Source of the DNA: Skermania sp. ID1734
GTDB lineage: Bacteria; Actinomycetota; Actinomycetes; Mycobacteriales; Mycobacteriaceae
Direction: 5' to 3'
Assembly (NCBI RefSeq): GCF_007489285.1
Contig: NZ_VLIY01000021.1
Coordinates: forward strand, 16,298-80,297
DNA length: 64,000 nucleotides
Both the position numbers and the translations under genes were made by a program. The notes below the pieces were generated by a model. It had not been told where the DNA came from. It made no database searches and saw only the letters and a program-made list of their open reading frames with translations. Below, one piece after another: positions 1 to 8,242 of the stretch (positions within the stretch are counted from its first letter, which is position 1; every line of letters begins with the position of its first letter).

Positions 1-1
1 C

Positions 2-775
2 GCTGCGGTAGCCGACCGGCTGCACCTGCCGCGGCTCGCATCGCGGATAGGCGCCGAGCGGGTGCGGATTCTGCTGCAAGCGGGTCAGATCCGAGACGCC
101 CGCCGTGCTGCGGATGCACTGCCGAGCGGTGCGGGTGGGCGCGGCGGGGTGGCGGCGACGATCATGCATACCCGCAAGTCGTCGGAGGCCATGGTGCTAT
201 CTGCCGAGGGAGACCATGCGGCCGCGATCGGCCACCTCACCCGTTTGGTCGACGAGTTGACCAGGCTCGGACAGTTACGGGCGGCCGTGACGGCTCGAGC
301 GCAGCTGGCGGTGGCCTACCAGGAGGCCGGCCGGCCCCACCAGGCGATGCGTGCGCTGGGCGTGGCATTGTGTGCCGCGTCGCGGGCCCGGCTGCGGCGC
401 AGCGTGCTCGACGCCGGTCCCGGATTGCTCCCGGTGCTCGGCAACATCAGCGACGCGACCCGCGCTGGACGATGGCCCGTGGACGCCGAGCAAGTGCCGC
501 CGGACTATCTGGCCGAGCTGATCGCCGCGGGTGCCGCCGAGTCCTCTGGCGCGACCGCTCGCACGCTAAGCCCCGAATTGCGCGAGCTGTCCGCACGCGA
601 GATCGACGTCCTGCGACTACTGGCGGCCGGACTGACCAATCAGGACATCGCCGAGCGGCTGTCACTGACCGTCAACACCGTCAAGTGGTATCTGAAGAAA
701 ATCTACGCGACGCTCGGGGTCACCAATCGAACCGAATCCGTCGCGGCCGCCCACGCCGGCGGTCTGCTGAATTGA
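2..775 (+). CDS. LuxR-type transcriptional regulator, C-terminal part (5' end outside window)
   Basis: The reading frame is open to the left edge of the window, so the GTG at 62 is probably internal and the N-terminus is missing. The last 65 residues form a LuxR/GerE helix-turn-helix: LSAREIDVLRLLAAGLTNQD, then IAERLSLTVNTVKWYLKKI, where the recognition helix lies. The upstream helical region (about 170 residues, rich in Ala, Leu and Arg) resembles the TPR-like arm of large MalT/LAL-type ATP-dependent regulators. The ATPase domain, if present, would lie outside. The target is unknown. It reads towards the convergent fadB2-like gene. The family is clear; the LAL subclass is inferred. Confidence 0.8.
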   Translation, partial: AAVADRLHLPRLASRIGAERVRILLQAGQIRDARRAADALPSGAGGRGGVAATIMHTRKSSEAMVLSAEGDHAAAIGHLTRLVDELTRLGQLRAAVTARAQLAVAYQEAGRPHQAMRALGVALCAASRARLRRSVLDAGPGLLPVLGNISDATRAGRWPVDAEQVPPDYLAELIAAGAAESSGATARTLSPELRELSAREIDVLRLLAAGLTNQDIAERLSLTVNTVKWYLKKIYATLGVTNRTESVAAAHAGGLLN

Positions 776-852
776 GTTACTCGCCTTACCCATCATGTCC
801 GGCTCGTCCTCGCCTGCGCCGCCGAATGGCCCAAGCTATCGGCAGATAGGCG

Positions 853-1701
853 CTAGTCGTACTTGTAGAAGCCCCGACCCACTTTTCGACCCAGCCGACC
901 GGACTCCACCATTCGGCGCAGCAGCGCGGGCGGAGCGAGATGTGGTTCGGCGAACTCGGCGTACAGCGATTCGGCCGCGGCGAGGGTGATGTCGAGGCCG
1001 ATGGTGTCGACGAGCGTCAGCGGACCCATCGGGTAGCCGCAACCGCCCTTCATCGCCGCGTCGATGTCCTCGGCCGTGGCGTATCCGGAGTCGAGCATCT
1101 TGATCGCTTGGCACAGATACGGAATGAGCAACGCGTTGACGATGAAGCCCGAGCGGTCACCGGCCTGCACGGTGGTCTTACCGAGTGTGTTCTTCGCGTA
1201 ATCCGTCACGGCCGCAGCGGTTTCCGGCGACGTCACGAGCGTCGAGATGATCTCGACCAAGGGCATCAACGGAACTGGGTTGAAGAAATGCATTCCGAGC
1301 ACCTGCTCGGGACGCTTGGTGGCGGTCGCAACCTTGATGACCGGGATCGACGAGGTGTTCGTGGCAAGAATGCCCGACGGCTTCACGATGGTGTCGAGCT
1401 TGCCGAAGATCTCGAACTTCAACGACTCGATTTCGGGGGCGGCTTCGACGACGAGATCGCGATCGGCGAACTCGTCGATGTCGAGAGTGACGCGGACGCG
1501 GGCGATCGCGGCGTCGGCGTCGTCCTGGCTGATCTTGCCCTTGGCGACCCCACGTGAGATCGACGTCGTCACCCGTTTCGTCGCGGCGTCGGCGAACTCC
1601 TGCTTCGTCTCGAGGACCAGGACATCGCTCCCAGCCTTGGCGCATACCTCCGCGATTCCGGCACCCATGGTGCCGCCACCAACTACTCCGACCAGCTTCA
1701 C
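853..1701 (-). CDS. fadB2: 3-hydroxybutyryl-CoA dehydrogenase (FadB2-like)
   Basis: NAD(P)-dependent oxidation of 3-hydroxyacyl-CoA to 3-ketoacyl-CoA (or the reverse), cytosolic. At 282 residues it has the usual length of the single-function enzyme. The N-terminal Rossmann motif GVVGGGTMGAGIAEV is at residues 5-19. The catalytic-region signature HFFNPVPLMPLVEII is near residue 138, with NTSS just before it. The C-terminal helical domain contains RSGFIVNALLIPYLCQAI and PMGPLTLVDTIGLD, and the protein ends GRGFYKYD as family members do. The start is GTG at 1701, preceded by GAGGAGAT. It stands alone, but it supplies the beta-oxidation step between the acyl-CoA dehydrogenases and thiolase encoded at 56-60 kb; that link is inferred. 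Confidence 0.9.
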   Translation of the reverse strand: MKLVGVVGGGTMGAGIAEVCAKAGSDVLVLETKQEFADAATKRVTTSISRGVAKGKISQDDADAAIARVRVTLDIDEFADRDLVVEAAPEIESLKFEIFGKLDTIVKPSGILATNTSSIPVIKVATATKRPEQVLGMHFFNPVPLMPLVEIISTLVTSPETAAAVTDYAKNTLGKTTVQAGDRSGFIVNALLIPYLCQAIKMLDSGYATAEDIDAAMKGGCGYPMGPLTLVDTIGLDITLAAAESLYAEFAEPHLAPPALLRRMVESGRLGRKVGRGFYKYD

Positions 1702-1910
1702 CCGTCATCTCCTCGAGTCCGACCGCTGGCCCATCCGGGTCCCAGCGAGTTCCGCTGAACCTTACCGCGCCGCCTTCGCACGCCCACCGTGTCGAGTCTG
1801 CGTTAAGTCGCCAGCGCAGCCTGAGGGGACGCACAGCCGCCAGCGTGACAGTCAGTTCACTCGCCGGCGAACTCGTCATGGCCCGCTGCATCCAGACCAG
1901 CACGCCATCG

Positions 1911-2822
1911 TCAGGGCGCGGACCACCAGGCGTAGACGTAGATGACCATCGCGGTCACCAGGCCGACGATCGCCCACAACACGACGGTCACATCGATCCA
2001 GGCTCCGGGTTCAGGGGCGCCGGGTAGCACGGTGCGCAACGGGATGATCGCAAACAGCAGCGCGGCGAACCATGTGGTCATCGGTGGGTAGAAGATGCGG
2101 CGGGAGCGAGCGGTCTGGACGGCCACGAACAACCCCAACACCGGCAGCACAGCGATCATCGCAGTCAACAGAATTGCGAAAATGAGGGCGCCGAAGGACC
2201 TTTCGACGACCAAGCCCGGTGCAGCCAACGCCGGCGTTGGACGCTGAACGTCACCGGTGTGCACGTCCCAGCCGTGCAGCTCATCGAACACTTCTACCCC
2301 GACACGTAGGGGCGGCCCTGGGTTGGCACCCATAGGACGCACGGCCGCGATCAGGGCTCCGCTGGCATAGTGGTCGAACGGCCATACGAGATGGTCGCCG
2401 GAGACGGGCAGCGTCGTTTCCGCCGACTGGGTGGGTAGATGCCCCTGATGCAGTAGTACCGGACCGGCATCCAACGCGGGATAGAACAAAATCTCGATGT
2501 CACCAGTCAGTCGACCGGTCATTGGATCGGTGAAGGAGCGGGCGCCGCTCAGCCATATCCTGGCAGTGATCTTGTTGTTGACCTCATCGATGCGTTCAAG
2601 ATCGACATGGGCTCGAGCGCTGCTGCCGGCAACTGAATCCTGGTAGATGATTCCAGTTCCCGGCATCGACCAGTACGCCAGAATCGTAGCGACATAGGTC
2701 AATGCGATCACGGTTACCACGAGCACCAGCACAGACACTGGCGCCCAGCTGTGCGACCGACGACCGCCAGCAGCGCCGGCCACCTCGGCCGCACCGGTCG
2801 TCACCGGTTGCTCGGGGGTCAT
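1911..2822 (-). CDS. DUF4436 family membrane protein
   Basis: A 303-residue membrane protein of the DUF4436 family, common in mycobacteria and relatives; function unknown. The preferred start is ATG at 2822 (MTPEQPVT); an upstream in-frame start at 2864 would add 14 residues. Visible parts: a cytoplasmic N-terminus; one hydrophobic segment (VSVLVLVVTVIALTYVATIL) near residues 30-50; an extracytoplasmic domain of about 140 residues with many beta-type stretches; and three C-terminal hydrophobic segments (LIFAILLTAMIAVLPVLGLF, WFAALLFAIIPL, VTVVLWAIVGLVTAMVIYVY). No catalytic motif is seen. The family assignment rests on overall pattern and recall. Confidence 0.72.
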   Translation of the reverse strand: MTPEQPVTTGAAEVAGAAGGRRSHSWAPVSVLVLVVTVIALTYVATILAYWSMPGTGIIYQDSVAGSSARAHVDLERIDEVNNKITARIWLSGARSFTDPMTGRLTGDIEILFYPALDAGPVLLHQGHLPTQSAETTLPVSGDHLVWPFDHYASGALIAAVRPMGANPGPPLRVGVEVFDELHGWDVHTGDVQRPTPALAAPGLVVERSFGALIFAILLTAMIAVLPVLGLFVAVQTARSRRIFYPPMTTWFAALLFAIIPLRTVLPGAPEPGAWIDVTVVLWAIVGLVTAMVIYVYAWWSAP

Positions 2823-2962
2823 GTCCGAGGCACCCCGCGACAGTCCGTCGCGCTTTGCACGCACAACTTTAACGCGAAACTCGTTGTCTACCGAGGTGAA
2901 TCAGCGAAATGCCGGCCGCACGCAACGGGGTCCCTACCCGCCGGAATGCGTCGAAATCTCGT

Positions 2963-3286
2963 TTACTCTCGGATGGTCATGCGGGTGACTCTGTCTTCGG
3001 TGGTGGCGAAGGTGAAGGTACTGGGACCGTTGAATCCATTGCCACCGACGGTTGCACCGACGATCGTTTCGCCGCCTACAACCTCGACCCGGTCGACCTG
3101 CAGGCTGACTTGTTTGCCGACGTATTCCCGATCGCTCCACCCGCGAATCTCTGTGCGTCCGGTGAATTCCCGTCCCCAGTCGTCAACGACGCCGTCGTCG
3201 GTGAAGGCATCGAGAAACGCGTCGACATCGCCGCGGTTGGTTGCGTCGATGACGGCCTGAACCGGCGCAGGCAACAGCTGTGTCAT
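2963..3286 (-). CDS. SnoaL-like / NTF2-fold protein
   Basis: A small protein of 107 residues with the SnoaL/NTF2-like pattern: an N-terminal helix (VQAVIDATNRGDVDAFLDAF), then TDDGVVDDWGREFTGRTEI and beta strands ending TFTFATTEDRVTRMTIRE. Such folds include ketosteroid-isomerase-like, dehydratase and cyclase enzymes as well as binding proteins, so no reaction can be assigned. The start is ATG at 3286, with GGAG about 10 bases upstream; the longer frame to 3358 would overlap the upstream SDR gene. It lies 20 bp downstream of that SDR on the same strand and is probably co-transcribed with it, which suggests a shared substrate. Confidence 0.75.
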   Translation of the reverse strand: MTQLLPAPVQAVIDATNRGDVDAFLDAFTDDGVVDDWGREFTGRTEIRGWSDREYVGKQVSLQVDRVEVVGGETIVGATVGGNGFNGPSTFTFATTEDRVTRMTIRE

Positions 3287-3306
3287 TGTTCGTACTCCAT
3301 TGCGAG

Positions 3307-4059
3307 TCAGCGGGTGGTGTAACCACCGTTGGCGAAAATGGTTTGTCCGGTAATCCACCAGCCGTCACCAACGAGGAATTCGACCACGGGCGCGATGTCG
3401 TCGATCTTGGTCAGCTGATTACCCATGGCTTGCGACTTGTGGAACTCGACGCGTTCGGGTGTTTCTTCTGGATAGAAGAAGGGCGTGTCCATGGGGCCGG
3501 GGGCCACGTTGTTCACGGAGATTCCGCGTGAGGCAAATTCTTTTGCGGCCGCGCGAGTGAAGTGTTCGACCGGGCTTTTCGCGCCGGCATACGTTGAGTA
3601 ACCGTCCGTAAAGGCCGCCAACAACGACGTCAGGATAGTGACGATTTTGCCGTTGTCGTTCAAGTGTTTGCCGGCCTCCTTCAAGAAGAAGTACGCCGCC
3701 TTTGCGTTGATGTCGAACATCGCGTCGTAATCGGCCTCGGTGGTCTCTATGACCGGTTTGCGCAAGACTTTGCCGACCGTGTTGACGGCGAGGTCCACTC
3801 CCCCGAACGCGTCGACGGCAGCGTCGAACAGCCTCTCGACATTGCCTGGCACGGTCAGGTCGGCCTGGATTTTGATCGCCTTCACCCCAGCCGCCTCCAC
3901 CGCCTCGACGGTTTCGTCGGCTGCCTCCTCGGTCGCGTCACTGTTGTAGTGCACCGCCACATTCGCCCCGCGCTCGGCCAGCCTCCTGCTGATCAGCCCG
4001 CCGAGGTTCTTGGCTCCCGCCGCCACGACCGCTGACTTTCCCTCGAACTTCCGTGTCAC
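3307..4059 (-). CDS. SDR family oxidoreductase
   Basis: A short-chain dehydrogenase/reductase of 250 residues. The chosen start is GTG at 4059 with GAGAGG upstream; the frame extends to 4122 without a better start. The cofactor loop is atypical: AAGAKNLGGLISRRLAERG replaces the common TGxxxGIG, a variant found in one SDR subgroup. The remaining signatures fit: the NTVGK region (NNAG equivalent), ILTSLLAAFTDGYSTYAGAK with Ser and the YxxxK pair, then NNVAPGPMDTPFF. The C-terminus (VEFLVGDGWWITGQTIFANG) is classical. It is divergent from the LysR regulator at 4190, which probably controls it, and is followed by a SnoaL-like gene. Confidence 0.88.
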   Translation of the reverse strand: MTRKFEGKSAVVAAGAKNLGGLISRRLAERGANVAVHYNSDATEEAADETVEAVEAAGVKAIKIQADLTVPGNVERLFDAAVDAFGGVDLAVNTVGKVLRKPVIETTEADYDAMFDINAKAAYFFLKEAGKHLNDNGKIVTILTSLLAAFTDGYSTYAGAKSPVEHFTRAAAKEFASRGISVNNVAPGPMDTPFFYPEETPERVEFHKSQAMGNQLTKIDDIAPVVEFLVGDGWWITGQTIFANGGYTTR

Positions 4060-4148
4060 TTCGCCTCTCCCGGATTGTGTCGCTATTACTGCCACCTCCG
4101 ACGCTAGGCGGCTTTCCGACAATTGGGAAACAGCATTATCCGATCAAG

Positions 4149-4167
4149 CTACAAAGAATGTTTGTAG
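4149..4167. promoter_or_regulatory. Palindrome between SDR and LysR genes, candidate LysR operator
   Basis: The perfect inverted repeat CTACAAA-GAATG-TTTGTAG lies in the 130-bp divergent intergenic region, 22 bases before the LysR start codon. LysR regulators usually bind such sites between themselves and a divergent target. The role is inferred from position and symmetry. Confidence 0.5.
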
Positions 4168-4189
4168 GTGCCGGACGTAAGATGGGCTT

Positions 4190-5107
4190 GTGCCTCGTAC
4201 CCGACCAGCCTCCGCCTCGCGCCCGCTCGACCTGCACCGGCTCGGTCAATTCCTCAGCGTTGCTGAGCATTCCGGGTTCAGCAACGCAGCTGCGCAACTG
4301 CACATCAGTCAGCAAGCGCTGAGCACGTCGGTACGCCAGCTGGAACGCCACCTTGGGGTCACGCTTTTCGATCGATCCGCACGCCACGTCACCCTCACCG
4401 CCGCCGGAGAAGTCCTCGCGCAAGGCGCGCGCACGCTGCTCGCGGCCGCACAGGCGCTGGAACGGCAGACCCGCGACGCGGCAGCCCACCACCCGCGCCC
4501 ATTCGTCATCGGACACACGCCCGCGATCACGGCCGAGGAAGTCTTCGATCTAATCGAACCAGCCTGCCGGGCCCGTCCCGACGTGTCTTTCACTGCCCAG
4601 CAACTTTTTCCCGACGCGTTGAGCACCGCGCTGTACGAGGGCACCATCGATCTGGCGCTGCGGCGCGGTGTCGTCACCCCGCCAGACCTATCGGCGGCCG
4701 TAATCGCCTATCACCCACTGCGACTGGCCGTTAGCGTGCGCCACCGCCTGGCACACCGAAAACGCATCGACATCGGTGAGCTGCGCGACGAGAAGATGGT
4801 GGTGTGGGCGCCGCCTGGGTCGTCCTTCTACACGGACTTCATCGTGAGCACGTGTCGCCGAAGAGGATTCGAACCGGACATAGTCGTCAACCGTGTCCAG
4901 GGGACTCCGCCGGTCACCGCCGTCGTGGACAGCGACAACATTGCCTTCGTCACCGCCCCGCCCGGCGCGACGCTCGGTGGACGCGTCAACGTCATCGAAC
5001 TCAAAGATCCCCCGCTAGTGCCCATTCAAGCACTGTGGTTGCCGCACAATGTATCTGCTGTCCGCAACCTGATCACTCGCGGACGGGCGCGGAGTGGAAG
5101 AAGCTGA
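4190..5107 (+). CDS. LysR family transcriptional regulator
   Basis: A 305-residue LysR-type regulator. The N-terminal winged HTH (about residues 14-72) reads LHRLGQFLSVAEHSGFSNAA, then AQLHISQQALSTSVRQLERH and LGVTLFDRSARHVTLTAAG, a textbook LysR signature. The C-terminal effector domain (about residues 100-300) follows the periplasmic-binding-protein-like pattern. The start is GTG at 4190. It is transcribed away from the SDR/SnoaL pair; the palindrome at 4149-4167 lies just upstream. The effector is unknown. Confidence 0.92.
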   Translation: MPRTRPASASRPLDLHRLGQFLSVAEHSGFSNAAAQLHISQQALSTSVRQLERHLGVTLFDRSARHVTLTAAGEVLAQGARTLLAAAQALERQTRDAAAHHPRPFVIGHTPAITAEEVFDLIEPACRARPDVSFTAQQLFPDALSTALYEGTIDLALRRGVVTPPDLSAAVIAYHPLRLAVSVRHRLAHRKRIDIGELRDEKMVVWAPPGSSFYTDFIVSTCRRRGFEPDIVVNRVQGTPPVTAVVDSDNIAFVTAPPGATLGGRVNVIELKDPPLVPIQALWLPHNVSAVRNLITRGRARSGRS

Positions 5108-5322
5108 CCCTGTCGATGACAGTTGACGGCAGGCGATCTGACCGGCCGATATGAACCGCGAGCGTATTGCCCCTACCGCACAACTGGTTCGGCGGGCACG
5201 TGTACGTCACCGTTTGGCGTAGTACTCCAATCGGTGCTTCCTCGACGACGTCCCGGCATTCCTGAACCTGTACAACTGTCGGGCGGGTGGGCATGTGGTT
5301 CATCAATTGTGGGCCGGCGGAG

Positions 5323-5368
5323 TGTGCAGATATCTGGACAGTTTTTGCATTCGCAGCCCCCATAACGT
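5323..5368 (+). promoter_or_regulatory. Shared operator/promoter, site 3 (TGTGCA-N6-TGGACA, -10 TAACGT)
   Basis: The imperfect palindrome TGTGCA-GATATC-TGGACA lies at 5323-5340; exactly 22 bases later comes TAACGT (5363-5368), which fits the actinobacterial TANNNT -10 box. The same arrangement with the same spacing occurs at 8270-8315 and 37276-37321. The -10 ends six bases before the ATG at 5375, so transcription would start at or next to that codon and the mRNA would be leaderless. Confidence 0.65.
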
Positions 5369-5374
5369 CGTGAC

Positions 5375-6559
5375 ATGTCATTCAATACAAAGACCGGCTT
5401 CGATTCCATCGAGCCTCTCCCGACCGTGATGGCCACCCGGACGCGCAAACCTGCGCGGTGGCTGATTGCCGTGGCAGCCGCCGTTCTCCCCGGTTTGATG
5501 GCGGCCGAGCCCGCGGCGGCCGACACCGCCCACTATCGCATTTATGTGCACGGGTATCTCAGCGATGGCATTGCGGGCTACAACGCTTCCGACACGGGCA
5601 ATCCCACCGCGATCGCCGGGCGCGCTTCTTCCGGGTTGCCTAACTGGCCCGAAGCCGCGTCGCGCGACGGACGTTTCCTTTATGTCGCGCCGACCGTCAA
5701 CCCCAGATTGATTCCCTACGCCATCGGAGCCGATGGTGCGTTGAGCCCCGCAGGTACCCCTCTCCCCTTGCCCGACATACCGATCGACATCACCTTCGCC
5801 CCGAACGGCCGCGACGCCTATGTGATCGTTGGGTTGATGAACGGGGCAGTTGTGCCGGTTCGATTCGGCGGCAATGGAGTTCCGGTCCACAACGGTCCCG
5901 TGACACCGCTCGGCACTGTCGGTGACGGCATTGCCAGCGCCGCGGTGTCACCAGACGGCCGCAACCTGTACGTGGCGAGCGTGCCCGACCGACAGTTGCT
6001 GGTATTCGACATCCACGCTGACGGCACACTTTCGGCGGCGAAACAGCGAGTCGCCGGCGGCATCAATCCGCTGTTCCCCACGCTGACCCCGGACGGGCGC
6101 CATCTGTTCTTCACCAACGAACTCAGTGGCACCGTGCAGGCTTTCAACCGTTCCGCAGACGGCACACTGACCGAAGTCGCCGGATCACCGTTCAAGGCGG
6201 GCATTATGCCGCACGTTGCGAGCATCACCCCGGATGGCCGCTATCTGTACGTGCCGAACACTGGCTCAACATTCATCAGCGCCTACGCCATCGAACCGAA
6301 CGGCGCTCTGCTGTCGCTTCCGAACGTCGAATTCGCTCCCGACAAGATGGGCGTGTTCACCGAATCGTCGGTGATGTCGCCGAGCGGGAGAGCGCTGTGG
6401 GTACTCGGTACGGACCCGCTTCGCGCTGGAGAGGAGTTGTTGCGCCGCTTCGCCATTGGCCGTGATGGCACGCTCATGCGTGACGAGTCCACATCCATCT
6501 ACACCGGCACGACCGTCGCGGATGGGCGGACGATGACGCTGGTGCCGCAACCCGGCTGA
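5375..6559 (+). CDS. Secreted YncE/lactonase-like beta-propeller protein
   Basis: A 394-residue exported protein of the 6-phosphogluconolactonase-like seven-bladed propeller type. The basic N-region RTRKPARW is followed by a hydrophobic segment (LIAVAAAVLPGLMAAEPAAA) and a likely signal peptidase site near residue 50. The rest contains repeated blade motifs such as SPDGRNLYVAS, TPDGRHLFFTN and TPDGRYLYVPN, each followed by a strand and AI/AF..NGAL or DGTL. The start at 5375 is preferred over 5429 because the site-3 promoter places the transcription start at about 5375; no Shine-Dalgarno precedes it. It is a paralogue of the gene at 8358, which has the same promoter type. The family includes enzymes and structural or binding proteins, so the function is open. 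Confidence 0.82.
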   Translation: MSFNTKTGFDSIEPLPTVMATRTRKPARWLIAVAAAVLPGLMAAEPAAADTAHYRIYVHGYLSDGIAGYNASDTGNPTAIAGRASSGLPNWPEAASRDGRFLYVAPTVNPRLIPYAIGADGALSPAGTPLPLPDIPIDITFAPNGRDAYVIVGLMNGAVVPVRFGGNGVPVHNGPVTPLGTVGDGIASAAVSPDGRNLYVASVPDRQLLVFDIHADGTLSAAKQRVAGGINPLFPTLTPDGRHLFFTNELSGTVQAFNRSADGTLTEVAGSPFKAGIMPHVASITPDGRYLYVPNTGSTFISAYAIEPNGALLSLPNVEFAPDKMGVFTESSVMSPSGRALWVLGTDPLRAGEELLRRFAIGRDGTLMRDESTSIYTGTTVADGRTMTLVPQPG

Positions 6560-6587
6560 TTCGCGCACCAATGGCCGCGGTCCGAGA

Positions 6588-6624
6588 AAGCGAGGGCCAC
6601 CGGTGGTTTCGGTGGCCCTCGCTT
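6588..6624. terminator. Bidirectional hairpin terminator
   Basis: The inverted repeat has 15-bp arms, AAGCGAGGGCCACCG at 6588-6602 and its complement at 6610-6624, with a 7-base loop. It lies between the convergent propeller gene and hydrolase gene. There is no long T-run, which is usual in actinobacteria. Confidence 0.75.
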
Positions 6625-6641
6625 CCGAACGTGTCGAGCGA

Positions 6642-7577
6642 TCAGCCCAGGTGCTTGCGGTAGAACGGCACCAGGCTTTCCAGTGCGACACCGGTCGGGC
6701 CGGGCTTGTCGTACAGGTCGTAGTGGGATGCGCCCTCGACCACAACGAGTTGCTTGTCCCTGGAAGCGGCGCGGCCGTACAGTTCCATGCTCAGCCGCTG
6801 CGAGGCGAACGCACCGACCTTGTCGCCGATGACGATGCACAGCGGCTGGGTCAAAAATACCTCGACACGGTCGAAGGCGTCCCAATCAACCAGCGCAGCT
6901 TGGCGAGCGAAGTTGAAGCTCGTCTTACCGCCGGGCGCCTGGCCGCGATCGGTCTTGTAGTAATCCGTGGCCTCGACGATGTCGATGTCGGTGACACCCG
7001 CCTGCTTCGCCGCCTCGACCGAGGGAGGCAGCAGATCGTTGATCACCTCGGCCTGCCCGCGAGCCTCCGCGGTGCGCTGAGCGGCGATGGCCTCGAGCAT
7101 GCCCATCGGGTCGTACTCCGAGAAGCCTTCGCGCATCAGCCGACCGACGTTGCTCCCGACGACGGTGCCCAGCGCTTTGATCCGGCGGTCGATCTTGGTG
7201 GCCGCCACCCCGTAGCCCGCGCCGCCGCAGATCGCGAGGACGCCGATATTGTCCGCGTCCACATAGGGCAGGGTGACGAGATGGTCGATTACGAAGCTGA
7301 AGTCGCTGGTCCGGAAGCCGGGATCCTCGACCGACCGTGGATGACCGCCGCTGTCGCCCTGGAAGCTCGCGTCGAAGGCCGCCACCACGAAACCCGCCTC
7401 GGCCAGCGCCGAACCGTAGACATTGCCCGAGGTCTGCGCTTTGCAACTGCCCGTCGGGTGGCCGGAAACGATCGTGGGATACGCCTTCGATTCGTCGAAG
7501 TCCGGTGGGAAATAAATGTCCGTTGCGATATCCCAGGCCCAGCCCTTGACCGCCACAGTTGAGATGTTGTCTGCCAT
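6642..7577 (-). CDS. Alpha/beta hydrolase, dienelactone hydrolase-like
   Basis: A 311-residue alpha/beta hydrolase. The start is ATG at 7577 (MADNISTV); the frame extends to 7643 without good initiation. The nucleophile elbow is GVLAICGGAGYG, with Cys instead of Ser, as in dienelactone hydrolases and the acetyl-xylan-esterase-like/DltD-type bacterial hydrolases. The Asp region is CIVIGDKVGAFA and the catalytic His is in VEGASHYDLYD. The oxyanion-side motif is SGHPTGSCKAQTSG. Its C-terminus is clearly related to the truncated hydrolase at 60119-60355 (there DGATHVALYDKD). No signal peptide. Substrate unknown; lactone or ester hydrolysis is the family expectation. Confidence 0.85.
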   Translation of the reverse strand: MADNISTVAVKGWAWDIATDIYFPPDFDESKAYPTIVSGHPTGSCKAQTSGNVYGSALAEAGFVVAAFDASFQGDSGGHPRSVEDPGFRTSDFSFVIDHLVTLPYVDADNIGVLAICGGAGYGVAATKIDRRIKALGTVVGSNVGRLMREGFSEYDPMGMLEAIAAQRTAEARGQAEVINDLLPPSVEAAKQAGVTDIDIVEATDYYKTDRGQAPGGKTSFNFARQAALVDWDAFDRVEVFLTQPLCIVIGDKVGAFASQRLSMELYGRAASRDKQLVVVEGASHYDLYDKPGPTGVALESLVPFYRKHLG

Positions 7578-7728
7578 GATCTTTCGTCCCCGTCGTTGGC
7601 TATTGTTTGTCTGTAAGGCCCATGCCACTCTTGAAGGTTTCATTTGGCCTTTGATCGCGGCGGCGTTGCCGACCGGATGAAATCCAGACTGTCCCCTTTC
7701 GACTGATCACAACAGGGGCGAGAATTGG

Positions 7729-7752
7729 CCTGGGACAGCACTGTCCCAGGCT
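7729..7752. terminator. Hairpin after the SnoaL-like gene
   Basis: Perfect 11-bp arms (GCCTGGGACAG / CTGTCCCAGGC) with a 2-base loop, starting 5 bases past the stop codon at 7758. It probably terminates the minus-strand SnoaL-like transcript. An operator role cannot be excluded. Confidence 0.55.
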
Positions 7753-7757
7753 CAGAC

Positions 7758-8186
7758 TCAACTTTCTGCAGGGGCGGGCAGCAAACCCAACTGGGTCAGG
7801 AAGCTGACGTTGTCCCAGTAGCCTCGGTGCTCGACAACCTTGCCGCTGCGCATGGTGAAGATGTCGATCAACGGAAAAGTCACCGGGCGGCCGGACGGTG
7901 GCACTTCACCCTGTGGGGTGGCCAGTGGACCGGTCTGGGTGCCGGAGAAGGTTACTTCGGCGACCGCGGTATCGCCGTCCAGCCATATGTTTCGCCGGGT
8001 CAGCTTCATGTCCGGGAAGGCTGTGATGAAGGCCTGGATCAGGCCACGAAGGGCGTCGATGCCCGCCAGCGGGCCGGAGGGAAATTCGGACGCGACATCG
8101 TCGGCGAACGGGCTGGCAGCCAGCTCGAGATCGCCGGATTCCAGGCCGGTGTAGTGAGTATGGACGAGGTCGAGTAACTCGCTCAT
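7758..8186 (-). CDS. SnoaL-like polyketide cyclase / ester cyclase family protein
   Basis: A 142-residue SnoaL-fold protein. The start is ATG at 8186 (MSELLDLV) with AAAGG upstream; the frame runs back to 8327 across the promoter and is not used. The pattern is typical of the ester cyclase/SnoaL subgroup: FADDVASEFPSGPLAGIDAL, FITAFPDMKLTRRNIWLDGD, AVAEVTFSGTQTGPL, then PLIDIFTMRSGKVVEHRGYW. The promoter on the minus strand is one half of the shared site at 8243-8315, so it should be co-regulated with the propeller gene at 8358. Reaction unknown; isomerase, cyclase, dehydratase or hydrolase are all possible for the fold. Confidence 0.85.
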   Translation of the reverse strand: MSELLDLVHTHYTGLESGDLELAASPFADDVASEFPSGPLAGIDALRGLIQAFITAFPDMKLTRRNIWLDGDTAVAEVTFSGTQTGPLATPQGEVPPSGRPVTFPLIDIFTMRSGKVVEHRGYWDNVSFLTQLGLLPAPAES

Positions 8187-8242
8187 GATGCGAACCTTTC
8201 GGGTTGGGTGTTGTTCGAATCGAAGTCGGGCCGCCTGCAAGC

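Noticed and set aside
7729..7752. CTGTCCCAGG palindrome as a fifth TGTCCA-type operator
   Set aside because: Spacing is 2 rather than 6, half-sites differ, and no -10 box follows at 21-22 bases. Position after a stop codon fits a terminator better.
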